This document shows, in pieces, positions 14,612 to 16,674 of a stretch of 16,674 nt of DNA; the first letter of the stretch is position 1; each line of letters starts with the position of its first letter. The notes under the pieces were generated by a model, which saw only the letters and a list, made by a program, of their open reading frames with translations, did not search any database and had not been told where the DNA came from. Origin of the DNA: Phycisphaerales bacterium UBA2402 (GTDB lineage: Bacteria > Planctomycetota > Phycisphaerae > Phycisphaerales > UBA1924); NCBI GenBank assembly GCA_002343715.1, contig DDSA01000182.1, positions 477 through 17,150 of the forward strand, in the 5' to 3' direction. The position numbers and the translations under genes are program-made.

Positions 14612-16432
14612 TCAGGCGGGGGCGATATCGCAGAGTTCGCACTCAACGCGGGGCGCTCCCCACGTGCTCAGGCGAGGGGTGATGAGCAGGTCGGCCCTGC
14701 CACAGGCGGCGATGCGCGGAGCGGCGTAGGCCCAGTTCCATCCCACGATGCGCAGCGCCCGCCCATCCCCATCCGCCGCGAAGAAGGCCAGGTGCTTGTT
14801 CAAACTCCCGAACGTGGTCGGCCGTCCCGCGATGCGCACCCCGCGCAGGCGCAGTCTGACCGCCGGGTTCTCGCGCCCGAACGGGCCGATCTGAGCCAGG
14901 CGGGTTACCGCGGGGACTGTCAGTTCGCCCGGGTGCGCCTCCGCGTCGTACGACACGCGGCCCACGAGGTCGTGCTCCGAGAGACGCTGGTTGCACACAG
15001 CGGTGAACGCTTCCGTAAAGGCGGGCAGATTCGCGGCGGAAAGCCTCATGCCCGCGGCCATGTCGTGCCCGCCGAAAGAATCGAGCAGGCCGGCGCACCC
15101 CGCCAGGCCGTCGTGCAGATTGAACGTCTCGATCGAGCGCCCCGAGCCGTGACAGACACCCTCCTTCTCGCACAGCAGGATGACCGGCCTGTGGTACCTC
15201 TCCACCAGGCGCGAACAGACGATGCCGACGACACCCGCGTGCCACTCGGGATGAGAGAGAACAATCGCCCGCCGATCCGGGATGGTCATGCCCCCGGCCT
15301 CGGCGAGTTCGCACGCCGTATCAAAGATGCCGCGCTCCGTGGCTTTACGGCGATCATTGAGGCGGGAGAGTTCACGCGCGATCTCGGCGGCACGCGCCCC
15401 CTCCGCCGTCGTCAGCAGTTCGACCGCCTCGCGGGCGTGCCCCATCCTCCCGCAGGCGTTGAGCCGCGGGGCCATCTTGAACCCCACATCCTCCGCGCTG
15501 ATCTTCTCCCCCGCGAGGCCCGAAGCCTCGACCAGCGCCCTCAGCCCGGGGATCGCCGAGTTCTTCACCTTCGACAGCCCGAACCGCGCGATCACGCGGT
15601 TCTCCCCCACCAGCGGCACCACGTCGGCGATCACGCCCAGCGCCGCGGGGGCGAGCAGTTCAAGGAGCAAGGCCCGCAGTTCATCCGACACCCGCGACCC
15701 GCCGCACGACATCGTCGCCAGACGCCACGCGAGCTTGTACGCCACGCCCGCGCCGCACAGGTCGCCGAAGGGGTACGCCGAATCATGCCGGCGCGGATGG
15801 ACCACCGCGTACGCCCCGGGCAGCCCGTCGGGCGATGCCGGCGGCGTGTGATGGTCGGTGATGATCAGGTCCAGCCCCGCTTCGCGGGCCGCCCTCGCCG
15901 GCTCGACGGCGGTGATGCCGCAATCAACGCTCACCACCACACGCGCGCCCGCCGCAGCGATCTCGCGCAGCGCGGCGCTGTTGAGGCCGTACCCCTCCTC
16001 AAGCCGGTGCGGGACGTAACTCGACACCCTCGCCCCGGGCCGGATCGACCGCAGCATGTGGTACAGAATCGCCGTCGCCGTGATGCCGTCAACATCGTAA
16101 TCGCCGTAGATGACGATCGGTTCATCGGCCCCGAGCGCTCCGAGCAACCGCTCCGCGGCACGGTCGAGGTCCGGGATGCCCGATGGATCGTGCAGGTGCC
16201 GCAGCGACGGATCGAGAAAGGCCGCCGCGGCGGGGCCATCGGTCAGCCCGCGCGCCGCCAGGACCCGCCCCAGCAACGGTCCGAGCACGCTCGCACCGCG
16301 CGGGTGCCAGACTCGGGACAGACCCCGAACGACCTCGCGCGCATCGCACGGGCTAATCTGTGGCGAAGGATTCGGCGAATCGAGTGCGGTGGCGGGCATG
16401 CGGGCCGTCCGTGGCGGGCGAGGCACCAGCAT
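14612..16432 (-). CDS. recJ: single-stranded-DNA-specific exonuclease RecJ
   Basis: RecJ degrades single-stranded DNA 5' to 3' in recombinational repair (RecF pathway), mismatch repair and base excision repair, using Mn/Mg bound by DHH-family motifs. The 606-residue protein has motif I YGDYDVDGITA (Asp111, Asp113, Asp115), motif II SVDCGIT (Asp170) and motif III TDHHTPP (Asp193, His194, His195). A DHHA1 domain carries FGGHDMAAGM (His456). The C-terminal OB-fold region ends in a short Cys-containing tail (CELCDIAPA). The length is normal. Two starts are possible, Met at 16432 or Met at 16399 (595 residues). The first 30 residues are low-complexity and neither start has a strong Shine-Dalgarno sequence. 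It is divergent from the adenosyltransferase gene with 23 or 56 bp between start codons. All catalytic residues are intact. Confidence 0.95.
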   Translation of the reverse strand: MLVPRPPRTARMPATALDSPNPSPQISPCDAREVVRGLSRVWHPRGASVLGPLLGRVLAARGLTDGPAAAAFLDPSLRHLHDPSGIPDLDRAAERLLGALGADEPIVIYGDYDVDGITATAILYHMLRSIRPGARVSSYVPHRLEEGYGLNSAALREIAAAGARVVVSVDCGITAVEPARAAREAGLDLIITDHHTPPASPDGLPGAYAVVHPRRHDSAYPFGDLCGAGVAYKLAWRLATMSCGGSRVSDELRALLLELLAPAALGVIADVVPLVGENRVIARFGLSKVKNSAIPGLRALVEASGLAGEKISAEDVGFKMAPRLNACGRMGHAREAVELLTTAEGARAAEIARELSRLNDRRKATERGIFDTACELAEAGGMTIPDRRAIVLSHPEWHAGVVGIVCSRLVERYHRPVILLCEKEGVCHGSGRSIETFNLHDGLAGCAGLLDSFGGHDMAAGMRLSAANLPAFTEAFTAVCNQRLSEHDLVGRVSYDAEAHPGELTVPAVTRLAQIGPFGRENPAVRLRLRGVRIAGRPTTFGSLNKHLAFFAADGDGRALRIVGWNWAYAAPRIAACGRADLLITPRLSTWGAPRVECELCDIAPA

Positions 16433-16455
16433 AGGAACAACAAGCCGGAGGCGAC

Positions 16456-16674
16456 ATGGTCCGACTGACGAAAATCTACACCAAGACCGGCGATGATGGG
16501 ACCACCGGCCTGGCCGACGGATCCCGCGTGAGCAAGGACGACCTGCGCGTCGAGACCTACGGCACGGTGGACGAGGCCAACGCCGCGATCGGCCTCGCGG
16601 TGGCCGCGGCCTCCTCGCCCAGCGAGCGCGACATCGCCGACCTTCTCCGCCGTATCCAGCACGACCTCTTCGAC
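16456..16674 (+). CDS. pduO: PduO-type cob(I)alamin adenosyltransferase (3' end outside window)
   Basis: These are the N-terminal 73 residues of an ATP:co(I)rrinoid adenosyltransferase of the PduO/MMAB family, which makes adenosylcobalamin (coenzyme B12). The start MVRLTKIYTKTGDDGTTGLA matches the ATP-binding N-terminal motif (TKTGDDGTT). RVSKDDLRVETYGTVDEANA matches the conserved Arg/YGTVDE segment. The frame is open to the last base, so the gene continues beyond the window. The ATG at 16456 has GGAGG at 16447-16451. It is divergent from recJ, and its promoter must lie in or very near the recJ 5' end. The remaining two-thirds of the protein cannot be judged here. Confidence 0.93.
   Translation, partial: MVRLTKIYTKTGDDGTTGLADGSRVSKDDLRVETYGTVDEANAAIGLAVAAASSPSERDIADLLRRIQHDLFD

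Noticed and set aside
14792..16468. Open frame of 558 codons on the + strand
   Set aside because: It is antisense to recJ, compositionally biased and without domain features. The RecJ motifs prove the other strand.
1..16674. CRISPR array, tRNA, rRNA, insertion sequence or prophage
   Set aside because: No regularly spaced repeats, no cloverleaf-like sequence and no transposase, integrase or phage motifs were seen. Essentially the whole window is accounted for by chromosomal-type genes.

Overview
This 16.7 kb window is very GC-rich and gene-dense. It most likely comes from the chromosome of a Planctomycetota bacterium, probably of the Phycisphaerae. The reasons are a PilM/N/O-type assembly platform joined to GspE, GspF and a GspG-like pseudopilin, a secreted M36 protease ending in a planctomycete-style dockerin-like EF-hand pair, and the overall base composition. 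The taxonomic call is inference. No tRNA, rRNA, CRISPR array, phage gene or insertion sequence was seen.

Region 1 (1-7887, + strand) is one compact operon of nine genes. It runs: PAS-containing sensor histidine kinase (5' end outside the window), single-domain STAS protein, GspE/PilB-type secretion ATPase, GspF/PilC-type platform protein, PilM-like actin-fold protein, PilN-like and PilO-like membrane proteins, a PilP/GspC-like anchored periplasmic protein, and a GspG-like major pseudopilin. Every junction from the STAS gene to the PilP/GspC-like gene is a 4-nt ATGA or GTGA overlap, which points to translational coupling and fixes several GTG starts. The pseudopilin is set apart by about 105 nt that contain a 12-bp hairpin. 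A strong intrinsic terminator follows it. The operon encodes a hybrid type II secretion/type IV pilus inner-membrane machine with its own signalling genes. No secretin, prepilin peptidase, minor pseudopilin or response regulator lies in the window.

Region 2 (7903-14611, - strand) holds two genes convergent with the operon. A secreted M36 (fungalysin-type) metallopeptidase lies upstream, and 40 nt after it comes a large cytosolic-type GH38 alpha-mannosidase. The protease has a signal peptide, an FTP-like propeptide, HEMGH zinc motif, a C-terminal beta-sandwich region and a dockerin-like tail. It is a plausible exported client of a secretion machine, but nothing in the sequence proves this. A GC-rich inverted repeat abuts the mannosidase start. 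A 249-bp spacer with repeated CCGGGAA motifs precedes the protease gene.

Region 3 (14612-16674) holds recJ (- strand), the single-strand-specific 5'-3' exonuclease. Divergent from it by a few tens of bases is the beginning of a PduO-type cob(I)alamin adenosyltransferase, which runs off the end of the window.
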